Assembly: GCF_900113865.1 (NCBI RefSeq)
Contig: NZ_FOQY01000008.1
Coordinates: 239,496 to 303,495 of the forward strand
Length of the DNA stretch: 64,000 nt
Source: Streptosporangium canum
GTDB taxonomy: Bacteria; Actinomycetota; Actinomycetes; Streptosporangiales; Streptosporangiaceae
Direction: 5' to 3'
How positions within the stretch are numbered: the first letter of the stretch is position 1; every line of letters starts with the position of its first letter. Below the pieces are notes generated by a model. The model saw only the letters and a program-made list of their open reading frames with translations. It did not search any database and was not told the DNA's origin. The translations under genes were made by a program, and so were the position numbers. This document shows positions 16,873-24,964 of the stretch, one piece after another.

Positions 16873-18486
16873 ATGAGGACAAGGACATTGACCGAGCCGT
16901 CTGAGGATCCGGGGGAGCCGGCGGGACCGCCCCCCGCCGCGCCGCCCGCCGGGCCCACGCCGCGACGGGGACTCACCCGGCGGCGCCTGCTCAAGGCCGG
17001 GCTGATCGGGGTGCCGGCGGTGGCCGCGATCAGCGCGGGCGGGGCGGCGTGGCTGTGGGCCACCGCCGACGTCGACACCGCCGGCAGGGTCCGGTTCGTC
17101 AACCGCCTGGCCATCCCGCCACTGGCCACCGGCCGCCGCGACGGGTCCGGACGCCGGGTGTTCGAGCTGCGCGCCCGCGCCGGAAACCGGCGACTGCGGC
17201 CCGGCCGGCCGACTCCGACGTGGGGGTTCGACGACGGCCACCTCGGGCCGACGCTGCGCGTCGACCGGGGGGAGACGGTCGTGGTCAACGTGCGCAACGA
17301 GCTGGCCGAGGCGACCACCGTGCACTGGCACGGCATGCACCTGCCCGCCGTGATGGACGGCGGACCGCACCAGCCGATCCGCCCCGGCGCGACCTGGTCT
17401 CCGACCTGGAGGCTGGACCAGCCCGCCGCCACGCTCTGGTACCACCCCCACCCGCACGGCCGGACCGGGCAGCACGTCTACCGCGGCATGGCCGGGCTGT
17501 TCATCGTCGACGACCCCGCGGCCGGATCGCCGGACCTGCCCGGCCGGTACGGGGTCGACGACGTCCCGGTCATCGTGCAGGACAAGAACTTCGGCGACGA
17601 CAACCGGTTCGACGAGAGCACCCCGCTGATCGGCGGTGTCGGGATCCTCGGCGACACCCTCCTGGTCAACGGCACGGTCGCGCCGTACCACGACGTCACC
17701 GCCGAGCGGACGCGGCTGCGGCTGCTCAACGCCTCCAACGCGCGCACCTATGGGTTCGGCCTCTCCGACGGGCGGCCGTTCGCGCTCATCGGCACCGACG
17801 GCGGCCTGCTGCCCGCGCCGCACCTCACCGACCGGGTCCGGCTCTCCCCCGGAGAGCGCGCCGAGATCGTGGTGACCATGCGGCCGGACGAGCGGGTGGT
17901 GCTGCGGAGTTACCCGCCCGACCTCGGCGCCGACTTCTGGACCTCCCGCGTCACCGGCGGCGACGACACGATGGACGTTCTCGAACTGCGCGCCGCCGGC
18001 GGCCTGACGCCGTCCCCCGCCCTGCCCGGCACCCTCGCGGAAGCGCCCGGCCTCGGCTCGGCGGGCGGCCGGGTCGACCGCGGATTCGAGCTGTCCGGCT
18101 TCGAGATCAACGGCAGGGCGATGGACATGAGCCGGATCGACTTCGGGGTCGGCAGGGACACCACCGAGATCTGGGAGGTCACCAACCTCGACGTCCTCCC
18201 CCACAACTTCCACGTGCACGGCACCCGGTTCCAGGTCCTGTCGGTGAACGGCGCCGCCCCGCCCCCCGAGCTGGGCGGCTGGAAGGACACGATCTACACC
18301 CCGCGGGAGACACCGGTGCGCATCGCCATCCGCTTCGGCGGCCACGCGGATCCGGACAGCCCCTACATGTTCCACTGCCATCTCCTCTTCCACGAGGACC
18401 TGGGCATGATGGGCCAGTTCGTCGTCACCGAGCCCGGCGTGCTCCCCGGCAGGCCCGTCATGCCCCACGACGCCGGCCACGGCTGA
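16873..18486 (+). CDS. Tat-exported multicopper oxidase
   Basis: Secreted copper oxidase of the CueO/CotA/bilirubin-oxidase type. The N-terminus has a Pro-rich leader and a Tat motif TRRRLLKAG before a hydrophobic segment. Copper ligand motifs are HWHGMH, WYHPHPHG, HNFHVHGTRF and FHCHLLFHEDLGMMG, so all type 1, 2 and 3 centres are complete; the residue after the type-1 Cys-His points to a Met axial ligand (LGMMG). It likely oxidises metal ions or phenolics outside the cell. The start is the ATG giving a compact Tat signal. Its 3' end faces the MFS gene. Confidence 0.92.
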   Translation: MRTRTLTEPSEDPGEPAGPPPAAPPAGPTPRRGLTRRRLLKAGLIGVPAVAAISAGGAAWLWATADVDTAGRVRFVNRLAIPPLATGRRDGSGRRVFELRARAGNRRLRPGRPTPTWGFDDGHLGPTLRVDRGETVVVNVRNELAEATTVHWHGMHLPAVMDGGPHQPIRPGATWSPTWRLDQPAATLWYHPHPHGRTGQHVYRGMAGLFIVDDPAAGSPDLPGRYGVDDVPVIVQDKNFGDDNRFDESTPLIGGVGILGDTLLVNGTVAPYHDVTAERTRLRLLNASNARTYGFGLSDGRPFALIGTDGGLLPAPHLTDRVRLSPGERAEIVVTMRPDERVVLRSYPPDLGADFWTSRVTGGDDTMDVLELRAAGGLTPSPALPGTLAEAPGLGSAGGRVDRGFELSGFEINGRAMDMSRIDFGVGRDTTEIWEVTNLDVLPHNFHVHGTRFQVLSVNGAAPPPELGGWKDTIYTPRETPVRIAIRFGGHADPDSPYMFHCHLLFHEDLGMMGQFVVTEPGVLPGRPVMPHDAGHG

Positions 18487-18576
18487 CGACCTCCGGCCCC
18501 ACTCCGGCCCGGAGCCGGCCGCGACACGCCGGGCGGAGTCGGCTCCGTCCGGTCGGCGGGGCGTTACGGTGGGTCA

Positions 18577-18634
18577 TGAGGGCCTCCGGCGGGTGTGGGT
18601 CCCGGTCGACTCACACCGGGCCATGAGGCCCTCA
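18577..18634. terminator. Large hairpin between convergent genes
   Basis: Perfect 10-bp outer arms (TGAGGGCCTC and GAGGCCCTCA) enclose an inner GGTGTG/CACACC stem. It lies between the multicopper oxidase and MFS genes, which end toward each other. Confidence 0.55.
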
Positions 18635-18663
18635 CCATTTCGGAACCGCCCGATCGCGTGTCC

Positions 18664-20124
18664 CTAGTGGTGGTCCTGGGGCGGGGCCTTGCGCGGCAGG
18701 AGCCGGACGAGGCCGCAGCAGGCGAGGGTGATGGCGGCGACGGCGGCGAGGCTGTACACCACGGCCCGGGTCTCGCCGCCGGTGGCGAGGGTCCTGAAGT
18801 AGAGGGTGGTGACCACGGCCGCGCCGATGGCGTTGGCCAGCTGCTGGACCGCGCTGAGCGAGCCGCCGGCGCTGCCCGCCTCTTCCGGGGCGATGTCGCC
18901 GATGGTGACGTCGTAGACGGTCCCGAAGCAGGTCCCCATGCCCAGGCCGATGATCAGGGCCGGCGGCAGGAGGGCCCAGGGGCCCGTCGAGGTCCCGGCC
19001 GTCAGGACGAGGACGAGCAGCCAGCCGGTGCCCGTCAGGGTGATGATCAGGCCGATCAGTACGAGGCCGCGCCCGAGTCCGCCGATGAGCCGGTAGCCGG
19101 CGACGGAGGCGATGACGATGCCCGCCGCGACCGGCACCAGCCCGAGTGCCGCCTTCATGGGGGTGTAGCCGAGGCCGTTCTGCATGAAGAGGGACAGGAC
19201 GTAGAGCAGGCCGGACACGGCGGCGAAGAAGGCGACGCCGAGGATGAGGCCCGAGGTGAACCCCCGGTTCCTCAGCAGCGACGGTTCGATCAGCGGGCTC
19301 GCGGCTGTCAGCTGGCGCCGGCAGAACAGGCCGGAGAAGACGGCGCCGCCGGTGACGGACAGGATCGGGACGGGGGTCCATCCGTGGGCGGACCCGTCGA
19401 TCAGGCCGAACAGCAGCCCGAGCATGGCCGCGGCCAGCAGGCCGGAGCCGATGCCGTCGACGGGGGTGCTCCTGTTGCCGGCGTCCTTCGGCAGCAGCCT
19501 CGCCGCGGCGAGGATCGTGACGCCGCCGAGCACGAGGTTGATCAGGAACATGGAGCGCCAGCCGAGTCCGAGGATGTCGGCGTCGATGAGGGCTCCGGCC
19601 AGGATGGGGCCGCCGACGGCGGAGATTCCCATGGTCGGGGCGAACGCGCTGAAGGCCCTGCCGATCTGGTCGCGCGGGAAGACGGAGCCGAGGATGCCGA
19701 ATCCCTGGGGGATCAGCAGGGCGCCGAAGGCTCCCTGGGCGAGCCGGGCGATGATGATCGATCCGGGGTCGAAGGCCAGGCCGCAGGCGATCGAGGCGAG
19801 CGTGAAGCCGGTGATCCCGATGAGGAAGAGGCGCCGGCGACCGTATCTGTCGCCGAGCCGCCCGCCGACCACGAGGAGGACGCCGAGGGCGAGGGCGTAG
19901 CCGGCTCCCAGCCACTGGATGAGGGCCTCGCCCCCGTGGAGGTCCTCGGCGATGGTCGGGGCGGCGATGTTGGTGATCGTCGCGTCGAGGAGGTCCAGGA
20001 CGTCGGCGCTGAGGATGACGGCGAGGATGGCCCACCGTTTCCCGGGGGAGACCGCCTCCGGTTCTGCCGGGGAGGCCGGCTCCGTGGCCATGGCGGTGGA
20101 GTGGGCGGGCGTGGACAAGGGCAT
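18664..20124 (-). CDS. DHA2-type MFS multidrug exporter
   Basis: Proton-coupled exporter of the 14-helix DHA2 family, 486 residues. Motif C-like and motif A-like signatures are visible: LDATITNIAAPTIAEDL in helix 1, the loop GGRLGDRYGRRRLFLIG, and LNQLGG-like GPILAGALI further on. The ATG at 20124 has GAAAGAG upstream; a second ATG 33 bases in is possible. The promoter carries three abutting 16-bp repeats, but no regulator gene is adjacent. It probably exports a toxic amphiphile or antibiotic. Confidence 0.9.
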   Translation of the reverse strand: MPLSTPAHSTAMATEPASPAEPEAVSPGKRWAILAVILSADVLDLLDATITNIAAPTIAEDLHGGEALIQWLGAGYALALGVLLVVGGRLGDRYGRRRLFLIGITGFTLASIACGLAFDPGSIIIARLAQGAFGALLIPQGFGILGSVFPRDQIGRAFSAFAPTMGISAVGGPILAGALIDADILGLGWRSMFLINLVLGGVTILAAARLLPKDAGNRSTPVDGIGSGLLAAAMLGLLFGLIDGSAHGWTPVPILSVTGGAVFSGLFCRRQLTAASPLIEPSLLRNRGFTSGLILGVAFFAAVSGLLYVLSLFMQNGLGYTPMKAALGLVPVAAGIVIASVAGYRLIGGLGRGLVLIGLIITLTGTGWLLVLVLTAGTSTGPWALLPPALIIGLGMGTCFGTVYDVTIGDIAPEEAGSAGGSLSAVQQLANAIGAAVVTTLYFRTLATGGETRAVVYSLAAVAAITLACCGLVRLLPRKAPPQDHH

Positions 20125-20193
20125 CGCTCTTTCGGGAGTGAGTCCGGGAGGGAACTCAGACGGGAGGTGGGCGGACCGCGGCAAAAGCAGTCG

Positions 20194-20241
20194 CAACACA
20201 TATGTTGTGTGACGCAGATATTGTGTCACGCAGATAATGTG
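20194..20241 (-). promoter_or_regulatory. Triple abutting 16-bp repeat upstream of MFS gene
   Basis: Three units abut without spacer: CAACACATATGTTGTG (20194-20209), TGACGCAGATATTGTG (20210-20225) and TCACGCAGATAATGTG (20226-20241). Units 2 and 3 share 13 of 16 bases, and all three share AC-x-CA and TGTG. GTGACGCA (20209-20216) and TGTGTCAC (20222-20229) also form an inverted repeat. It starts 70 bp upstream of the MFS start and is probably a cooperative operator, perhaps for a TetR- or MarR-type repressor encoded elsewhere. Confidence 0.6.
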
Positions 20242-20366
20242 AGGCGTGAGGACCTCGGTGTCAAGCCGGATTCCTGGCCGCCCCGTCCAGGTGGCCGGTT
20301 GGCAGAAAAACCCAATTTTCCTACTTTTTAAATTGGCATTTTGGGCGGGAGTCTCCCGAGTCAAGG

Positions 20367-20588
20367 ATGCGGTGGCGTGACGTACGACGTGGGGGCATCG
20401 GCCATGGGTTCGAGCTCGCCCCCGCCTGGGGAGGTCACGTGGCGCGGCTGCTCGTCGGCGACGGCGTCGACCCCCGGCCGGCGGCCTTCGCGCCCTCCGG
20501 GTTCGAGACGGGGGCGGAGCCGGCCGCGAGGTTCGGTGCTGCCAGGATTCTCGGACAGCCGCAACCGGAGACAGGGGAGTTCGCATGA
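20367..20588 (+). pseudogene. 3' relic of a DAO-type FAD oxidoreductase
   Basis: The 73-codon frame reads GGIGHGFELAPAWGGHVARL and then AAFAPSGFETG. This matches the C-terminal end of D-amino-acid/sarcosine-oxidase-type flavoproteins, where a GHGFKLAP-like motif and an APF-R-x-x-RF ending close the FAD domain. Nothing upstream resembles the missing 300 or so residues, so only the tail remains. Its stop overlaps the GNAT start by 4 bp (ATGA), suggesting that the full gene once formed an operon with GNAT. Confidence 0.55.
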
Positions 20589-21079
20589 CCGCACCCGCGG
20601 AGAGGGCCGGCGTGATCGTCGTCAGGTCCGTCGGCTGGGACGACGCCGCGGCCGTCGCGCTGCGCGGGGCGATGGGGGAGGAGATGGGCGCCCGCTACGC
20701 CGACCGGCTCGCCTCGGCGCCGGACTACCTGCCGCGCGGCATGAACGTCGAGCCGGAGTCCGTCGCCTACACCGGGGTCGCCTACGCCGGCGCGGTGCCG
20801 GTCGGGCACGTCGCGCTGCGCCGGCTCGGCGCGGACCTGGAGATCAAGCGGATGTTCGTCACCCTCTCCCATCGGGGCGCGGGCGTGGCGCGCGCGCTGC
20901 TGGCCGCGGCCGAGGACGCCGCCCGCGCGCTCGGCGGATCACGGATCATCCTGCAGACCGGAGACCGTCAGCCGGACGCCGTCCGGGTCTACGAGCGGGA
21001 GGGGTACACCCCCATCCCGCGCTTCCCTCCCTATGAGCGGCTCGAGGGCTCCTACTGTTTCGAGAAGTTCCTGGCCTGA
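20585..21079 (+). CDS. GNAT family N-acetyltransferase
   Basis: Acetyl-CoA-dependent acetyltransferase, 164 residues. The GNAT fold is visible in AVPVGHVALRRLG (beta 3-4), the acetyl-CoA loop in RMFVTLSHRGAGVARALLAAA (an RGxG variant of the Q/RxxGxG/A motif), and the C-terminal VYEREGYTPIPRFPPY. The last segment is typical of small GNATs acting on amino acids or amines. It is preceded by an oxidase relic, and the acceptor is unknown. Confidence 0.87.
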   Translation: MTAPAERAGVIVVRSVGWDDAAAVALRGAMGEEMGARYADRLASAPDYLPRGMNVEPESVAYTGVAYAGAVPVGHVALRRLGADLEIKRMFVTLSHRGAGVARALLAAAEDAARALGGSRIILQTGDRQPDAVRVYEREGYTPIPRFPPYERLEGSYCFEKFLA

Positions 21080-21094
21080 GCCGCGGTGGCACGC

Positions 21095-21142
21095 CGAGCC
21101 CCTCCCGAAGGGCCCGCGTGCGGACCTTCCGGAAGGGGCTCG
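21095..21142 (+). terminator. Terminator hairpin after GNAT gene
   Basis: Nearly complementary arms CGAGCCCCTCCCGAAGG and CCTTCCGGAAGGGGCTCG form a long stem with one bulge just after the GNAT stop. Confidence 0.55.
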
Positions 21143-21179
21143 ATGCCGCCGGTCTCCCGCGAGGGGAGAGGGGGGTGGA

Positions 21180-21214
21180 GCCCGTCCGGCCCGGTCGCGC
21201 CGGACCGGACGGGC
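21180..21214 (-). terminator. Terminator hairpin after snapalysin gene
   Basis: Fifteen-base arms (GCCCGTCCGGCCCGG and CCGGACCGGACGGGC) have one mismatch and a five-base loop, eleven bases beyond the snapalysin stop on the minus strand. Confidence 0.6.
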
Positions 21215-21224
21215 CCGCCGGCGC

Positions 21225-21785
21225 TTACGGCAGGGCGGCCTCGGGACTGTCGGTGTAGATCTCACCGAAGTCGAGGGTCGGGGCGAAGCCGGCGAAGTAC
21301 CGCTCGACCTCGGCCTTCTCGGCCGCGTTCGGATAGGGGTTGGTGCAGGTCGTGCCCGCGCTGGCGCCGGACATCAGGTCCGTGCACCGGCCGGTGCGAC
21401 GGTCGGGCAGTCCCAGGATGTGGCCGATCTCGTGGGCGGAGATGCGCAGCGGGTTGTGCCCCTGGGCGGTCGCCTGCCTGCCGATCCACACGGTCCCACG
21501 GCCCAGGCTGGTGGGCTGGGCGCGGGGCCAGCCGTTGTCGGCCAGCACCACGAAGTCCGCCGGGCTGCCGGCCACCAGGCGCACGTTGGTCACGCTGGAG
21601 TTCCAGATCTGTGCCGCCTGGTCCACCACGGAGCGGAACTCGGCTGCCCGGCTGGCGTCGTACCGGAGCACGCGCACCGCGGCCGCGTTCTGCGCGCCGG
21701 TCCCGTCAGCCTGGGCGGGGAAAGCCGTCGCCAGGAAGGCGAGCCCCAGGATGAAGGCGACGCTGAAACGGATGATTCTTGACAC
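21225..21785 (-). CDS. Snapalysin-family secreted metalloprotease (M7)
   Basis: Small secreted zinc protease of the snapalysin type. The signal peptide RIIRFSVAFILGLAFLATAF ends at AQA. The mature domain begins at VRVLRYDASRAAEF, and the zinc motif HEIGHILGLPD gives the His-His-Asp ligands with catalytic Glu of this family. Paired Cys residues near the C-terminus (RCTDLMSG, TTCTNPYP) probably form a disulfide. The length (186 residues) is close to mature snapalysin plus a short leader, so no long propeptide is present. It is next to a streptogrisin-type gene. Confidence 0.92.
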   Translation of the reverse strand: MSRIIRFSVAFILGLAFLATAFPAQADGTGAQNAAAVRVLRYDASRAAEFRSVVDQAAQIWNSSVTNVRLVAGSPADFVVLADNGWPRAQPTSLGRGTVWIGRQATAQGHNPLRISAHEIGHILGLPDRRTGRCTDLMSGASAGTTCTNPYPNAAEKAEVERYFAGFAPTLDFGEIYTDSPEAALP

Positions 21786-21847
21786 TTCTGTCAGGCCTCC
21801 TCGGCCGTTGGGGGGTGCTCGTCAAGACGAGGTGCTGAGGAGGGCGA

Positions 21848-22978
21848 TCAGCCGACGGTCAGGGTCAGCCCGTAGACGGACAGGGGCTCGTTGACCGGCT
21901 GGTGGTAGGTCGTGCCGCCCGAGGTGCAGTTGCCGGAGCCGCCCGAGGTCGTGCCCTGGGCCTGGCTGCCGGAGATGAACGACCCGCCGGAGTCGCCCGG
22001 CTGGGCGCACGCGCTGGTGCGGGTCAGGCCGCTGACCGTGCCCTGCGGGTAGGTCACGCTGGCGTTGTGCTGCTGGATGGTGCCGCAGCGCCAGCCGGTG
22101 GTGGAGCCGGAGCGGCAGATGGAGGAACCGACCACGGCCTGCGTGGATCCGCGGACGATGACGTTGGCGCCGCCGGACCCCTTCACCCACGGCCTGGGGG
22201 TGTTGCCGGGGGCGGCCACCCACGCGTAGTCGTTACCGGGGAACGAGGAGCCCTGGAAGGTGCCGGTCGGGTTGGTGGTCCTGGAGCCCGCCCTGCCGCA
22301 GTGGCCCGCGGTGACGAAGCCCGGCGTGCCGCCCTTGGTCACGGAGAAGCCGATGCTGCACCGGCTGGAGCCGATGTAGTAAGGGTTGCCGCCGATGATG
22401 TCGATGAAGGGCTGGGGCCGCTCGGTGGTCACCGCCACCCGGACCGCGTCCTTGTCGACGCCGGCGGCGGCGACGAGGGCCTCGCCGCCGGCCTGCTGGG
22501 CGGCCTGGATCACGACGCTGTTGGTGGGCAGGTCGACGTACCACAGGGACGCGCCGGCCTTGGCCTGGGCCGGAGCCTGGTCGAGCCGGTCCTTGACCGC
22601 GTTGAGCTGCTCCAGGGACCGGCTGACGATCACGGGCTGGGCGCCCTGGGCCCTGATGGCGTCGGCCGTGGTGGCGTCGTTGGTGCCGACGAGGAGCTGG
22701 GTGGCGTCGCCGTTGAGCCAGGCGCCGGCGTACTTGCCGCCGAGCGTGCCGCTCAGGGTGGATTCCGTGGTCATGGCGCGTTCTTCGTTGGCCAGCCGTG
22801 TCACGGCCTGCTCGGCGGTGAGGCCGAGGTCGCGCTGGAGGGCGTCGACGATCACGGGCGACGGGGGCTTGGGGGAGAGGGGAGCGGGTGCTGCGGTGGC
22901 GGGTGTCACGCTGGCGGCCAGGTACAGCGCCACGGTGGCGGCTCCGGCCAGGAGGGGACCTCGACTTAACATGCGCAC
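21848..22978 (-). CDS. Streptogrisin-like S1 serine protease with prodomain
   Basis: Secreted chymotrypsin-fold protease of the alpha-lytic/streptogrisin group. A signal peptide (LLAGAATVALYLAASV) precedes a prodomain of about 160 residues with DLGLTAEQAVTRLANEE, and the catalytic domain starts near IIGGNPYYIGSSRCSIGFSV. The triad is His in TAGHCG, Asp in NDYAWV and Ser in QPGDSGG. Three Cys pairs are positioned as in streptogrisins. Two ATGs six bases apart start the frame. The prodomain acts as a folding catalyst that is removed by self-cleavage in this family. Confidence 0.93.
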   Translation of the reverse strand: MRMLSRGPLLAGAATVALYLAASVTPATAAPAPLSPKPPSPVIVDALQRDLGLTAEQAVTRLANEERAMTTESTLSGTLGGKYAGAWLNGDATQLLVGTNDATTADAIRAQGAQPVIVSRSLEQLNAVKDRLDQAPAQAKAGASLWYVDLPTNSVVIQAAQQAGGEALVAAAGVDKDAVRVAVTTERPQPFIDIIGGNPYYIGSSRCSIGFSVTKGGTPGFVTAGHCGRAGSRTTNPTGTFQGSSFPGNDYAWVAAPGNTPRPWVKGSGGANVIVRGSTQAVVGSSICRSGSTTGWRCGTIQQHNASVTYPQGTVSGLTRTSACAQPGDSGGSFISGSQAQGTTSGGSGNCTSGGTTYHQPVNEPLSVYGLTLTVG

Positions 22979-23207
22979 TCCTTGTGAGGGGTGCTGTCAA
23001 AATATTTGGCCGTGCCCTACCGGGGAATGTGGCAAAAAGCACCTATCGCGGTGTTATGGGCCTTCGATTGGCCGGGGTTGCCGGCCGTCACCGGGGACGG
23101 CGTCCCGGCGGAGCCGGTGACGGAGGGGAGCCGGGAGACGTCGGGCCCGGCTCACGACCTCTCCCGCGAAGGTCCGGGCGGGCTCCTCCCCGCCTCGGCA
23201 CCTCCCC

Positions 23208-23335
23208 CGGCGACTACCTTGTCGCGGTGCTCCCGCTCCGGGGCCTCACGTCCCGGCGACTACCTTGTCGCGGTGCTCCCGCTCCGGGGCCTCACGTCCT
23301 GGCGGCCACCTTGTCGGGGTGCTCCCGCCCCGGTC
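23208..23335. repeat. 46-bp tandem repeat, two perfect and one decayed copy
   Basis: Unit 1 (23208-23253) and unit 2 (23254-23299) are identical over 46 bases; a third copy from 23300 is shorter and diverged. Each full unit has a small hairpin GCGAC-TACCTT-GTCGC. The period is not a multiple of three, so it is not a coding repeat. It fills much of the 409-bp gap between the S1 protease promoter and the Spo0M gene end. Confidence 0.8.
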
Positions 23336-23344
23336 ACCACCTGC

Positions 23345-23384
23345 CCGGGCGGGCCGCTCCCGGCGCCGGGAGCGGCCCGCCCGG
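23345..23384 (-). terminator. 40-nt perfect palindrome, Spo0M terminator
   Basis: Both 20-base halves are exact complements: CCGGGCGGGCCGCTCCCGGC and its mirror. It starts four bases after the Spo0M stop and would make an 18-bp RNA stem with a tetraloop. No T tract follows. Confidence 0.75.
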
Positions 23385-23387
23385 ACA

Positions 23388-24395
23388 TCACTCCTCTTCC
23401 TCCTCGCCCTCGAAGAAGTCGCCGATCTCGTCGATCGCCTCGGCGGCCACGAACCCGCCGACCACACCCGCGGCTCCGGCCGCCACGACCGCGCCCATGC
23501 CGGGCCCGCTGCGGTGACCGTGCTGCTCGTGGTGCCCGTAGTGCCCATGCTGCTCGTGGTGCCCGTGATGGCCGTGGTGGCCGTCGTCGTGCCCGCCGTA
23601 GGAGACGCCGTGGGACCCGCCGTGGTGCTGTCCGGCCAGACCGTCCAGCCAGGCGGTGATCTCGGCGGGCCAGTCCATCTGGAGGGCCTGCTCGTGGGTC
23701 ACCTGGAAACGCCCGAAGGAGTCGTGTCCGGAACCGTGGCCGCCGCGCTTGTCGGCCTCCAGGATGATGTCCAGCCTGCCGGCGTCGGCCACGAAGGTCA
23801 GCTCGACCTCGTTGATCCGGCCCGAGTACTGGGCGGGCGGGTAGAACTCGATCTCCTGGTAGAACGGCAGCCGCTGCTGCACGCCGTACAGGTGGCCGGT
23901 TTCCAGGTCGGCGCTCTTGAAGTGGAAGCCGAGCTGGGAGAAGGCCACCAGCACGGCCTCCTGCGAGGGCAGGGCCGCGACGGAGAAGGGGTCGAGGTCG
24001 CCCTTGTCGACCGCCTTGGCGATCGCCAGCTCGGTGCGCACGCCCATGGCCATGCCGTTCAGCGGCTGACCCTGCACCTCGGTGAGCGGGGTCTCCCAGG
24101 GCACCGGCACCCGGAAGGGGACGGTGCGCTCCTCGCCGATGCCCAGCTTGAAGGGGCCGGAGACCTCGGTGCGGAAGAACTCCCCGAGACCGGTGTGCTC
24201 ACCCTCGCTGTGCTCGGTCTCGATCCTGGTGACCAGCCCCAGGCTGATGTGCTCGATCTCCGCCTCGAAATCGCCTCCCTTGACCCGGACCTCTCCGGTG
24301 AGGAACCCGCCGGGCGAGACGCGCGACACGGCCAGGACGGTGTCCACCGACGGACCTCCGACGCCGAAGGCTCCCAGCAGCCGTTTGAAGACCAC
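23388..24395 (-). CDS. Spo0M-like arrestin-fold protein with His-rich tail
   Basis: Sporulation-control protein of the Spo0M family. The arrestin-like N-terminal domain is clear (LLGAFGVGGPSVDTVL, FLTGEVRVKGGDFEAEIEHI, and FRVPVPWETPLTEVQGQPL). After about residue 250 comes a tail with repeated HHGHHEQHGH units, a Gly/Ala hydrophobic stretch (MGAVVAAGAAGVVGGFVAAE) and an acidic end of six Glu. The tail could bind metal and touch a membrane. The GTG start has GAGAGG five bases upstream. Bacterial homologues affect sporulation and envelope integrity; the partner is unknown. Confidence 0.87.
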   Translation of the reverse strand: MVFKRLLGAFGVGGPSVDTVLAVSRVSPGGFLTGEVRVKGGDFEAEIEHISLGLVTRIETEHSEGEHTGLGEFFRTEVSGPFKLGIGEERTVPFRVPVPWETPLTEVQGQPLNGMAMGVRTELAIAKAVDKGDLDPFSVAALPSQEAVLVAFSQLGFHFKSADLETGHLYGVQQRLPFYQEIEFYPPAQYSGRINEVELTFVADAGRLDIILEADKRGGHGSGHDSFGRFQVTHEQALQMDWPAEITAWLDGLAGQHHGGSHGVSYGGHDDGHHGHHGHHEQHGHYGHHEQHGHRSGPGMGAVVAAGAAGVVGGFVAAEAIDEIGDFFEGEEEEE

Positions 24396-24757
24396 GGATA
24401 CCTCTCTTCTCCTGTTGTGATGACGTAACCGAAACGGCGAACGAGTGATCGTCGCCGGTGGTTCCCGAGATCACGCAGTTGAGAGCTCTTCGGCGGCGGG
24501 CCGCCCCGCATTTGGGAGACAAATCTCGATCTCTGACAGTGATCAACCCGGCCGGCGTCAAATCATTGGTTCTGGGCAGCCGGAACTCGCGGAGATAGAT
24601 TGCTGCATCGCACGGGCGGCCGATCGGCCGGTCACCGTCCACCGTCGCCTCCACTCCGGTCTCCCGGGATTGGAGCGTTCCGTCCCGTGTGCCGCCGGCC
24701 TGCCTTCCGCACGCGCTGGTACGTCACCGCCCGCATGCCGCAGGAGGACACGCGCTC
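24396..24757. other. Divergent promoter region, 362 bp
   Basis: This spacer lies between the Spo0M gene (leftward) and a small gene (rightward). It holds a 12-bp palindrome GGCCGATCGGCC (24618-24629) and a GAGA-CAAA-TCTC inverted repeat near 24529. No clear hexamers and no gene are seen. Confidence 0.35.
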
Positions 24758-24937
24758 ATGACTCATGACCTCGCCGACAACGATGGATCCGGGTGGGAGG
24801 CGGAGGATCCGGCGTCGCTGCCGCGCCGCAGCGACGCGCTCCGGTGCCCGCACACCGAGACCGGCCGCCGCTGCGTTCTCCCGCCCCGCCACGAGCTGGA
24901 GCATGTCTACCCCCACCAGAAGGCCACCGCCCTGTGA
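24758..24937 (+). CDS. Small CCHH-motif protein, unknown function
   Basis: A 59-residue protein starting at an ATG preceded by CAGGAGGA nine to ten bases upstream. It is acidic at the N-terminus and ends in a compact pattern CPHTETGRRCVLPPRHELEH, that is C-x8-C-x5-H-x3-H, which could hold one zinc ion. Similar short Cys/His proteins with a C-x-LPxxH-like core are common in actinomycetes. It is followed by a convergent F420 enzyme gene 27 bp away. I assign no function. Confidence 0.6.
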   Translation: MTHDLADNDGSGWEAEDPASLPRRSDALRCPHTETGRRCVLPPRHELEHVYPHQKATAL

Positions 24938-24964
24938 TCGGAGGCGGCCGCGGTCCGGGACTCC

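Noticed and set aside
23208..23335. Possible CRISPR array
   Set aside because: The 46-bp units abut directly without spacers, number only two to three, and no cas genes are present.
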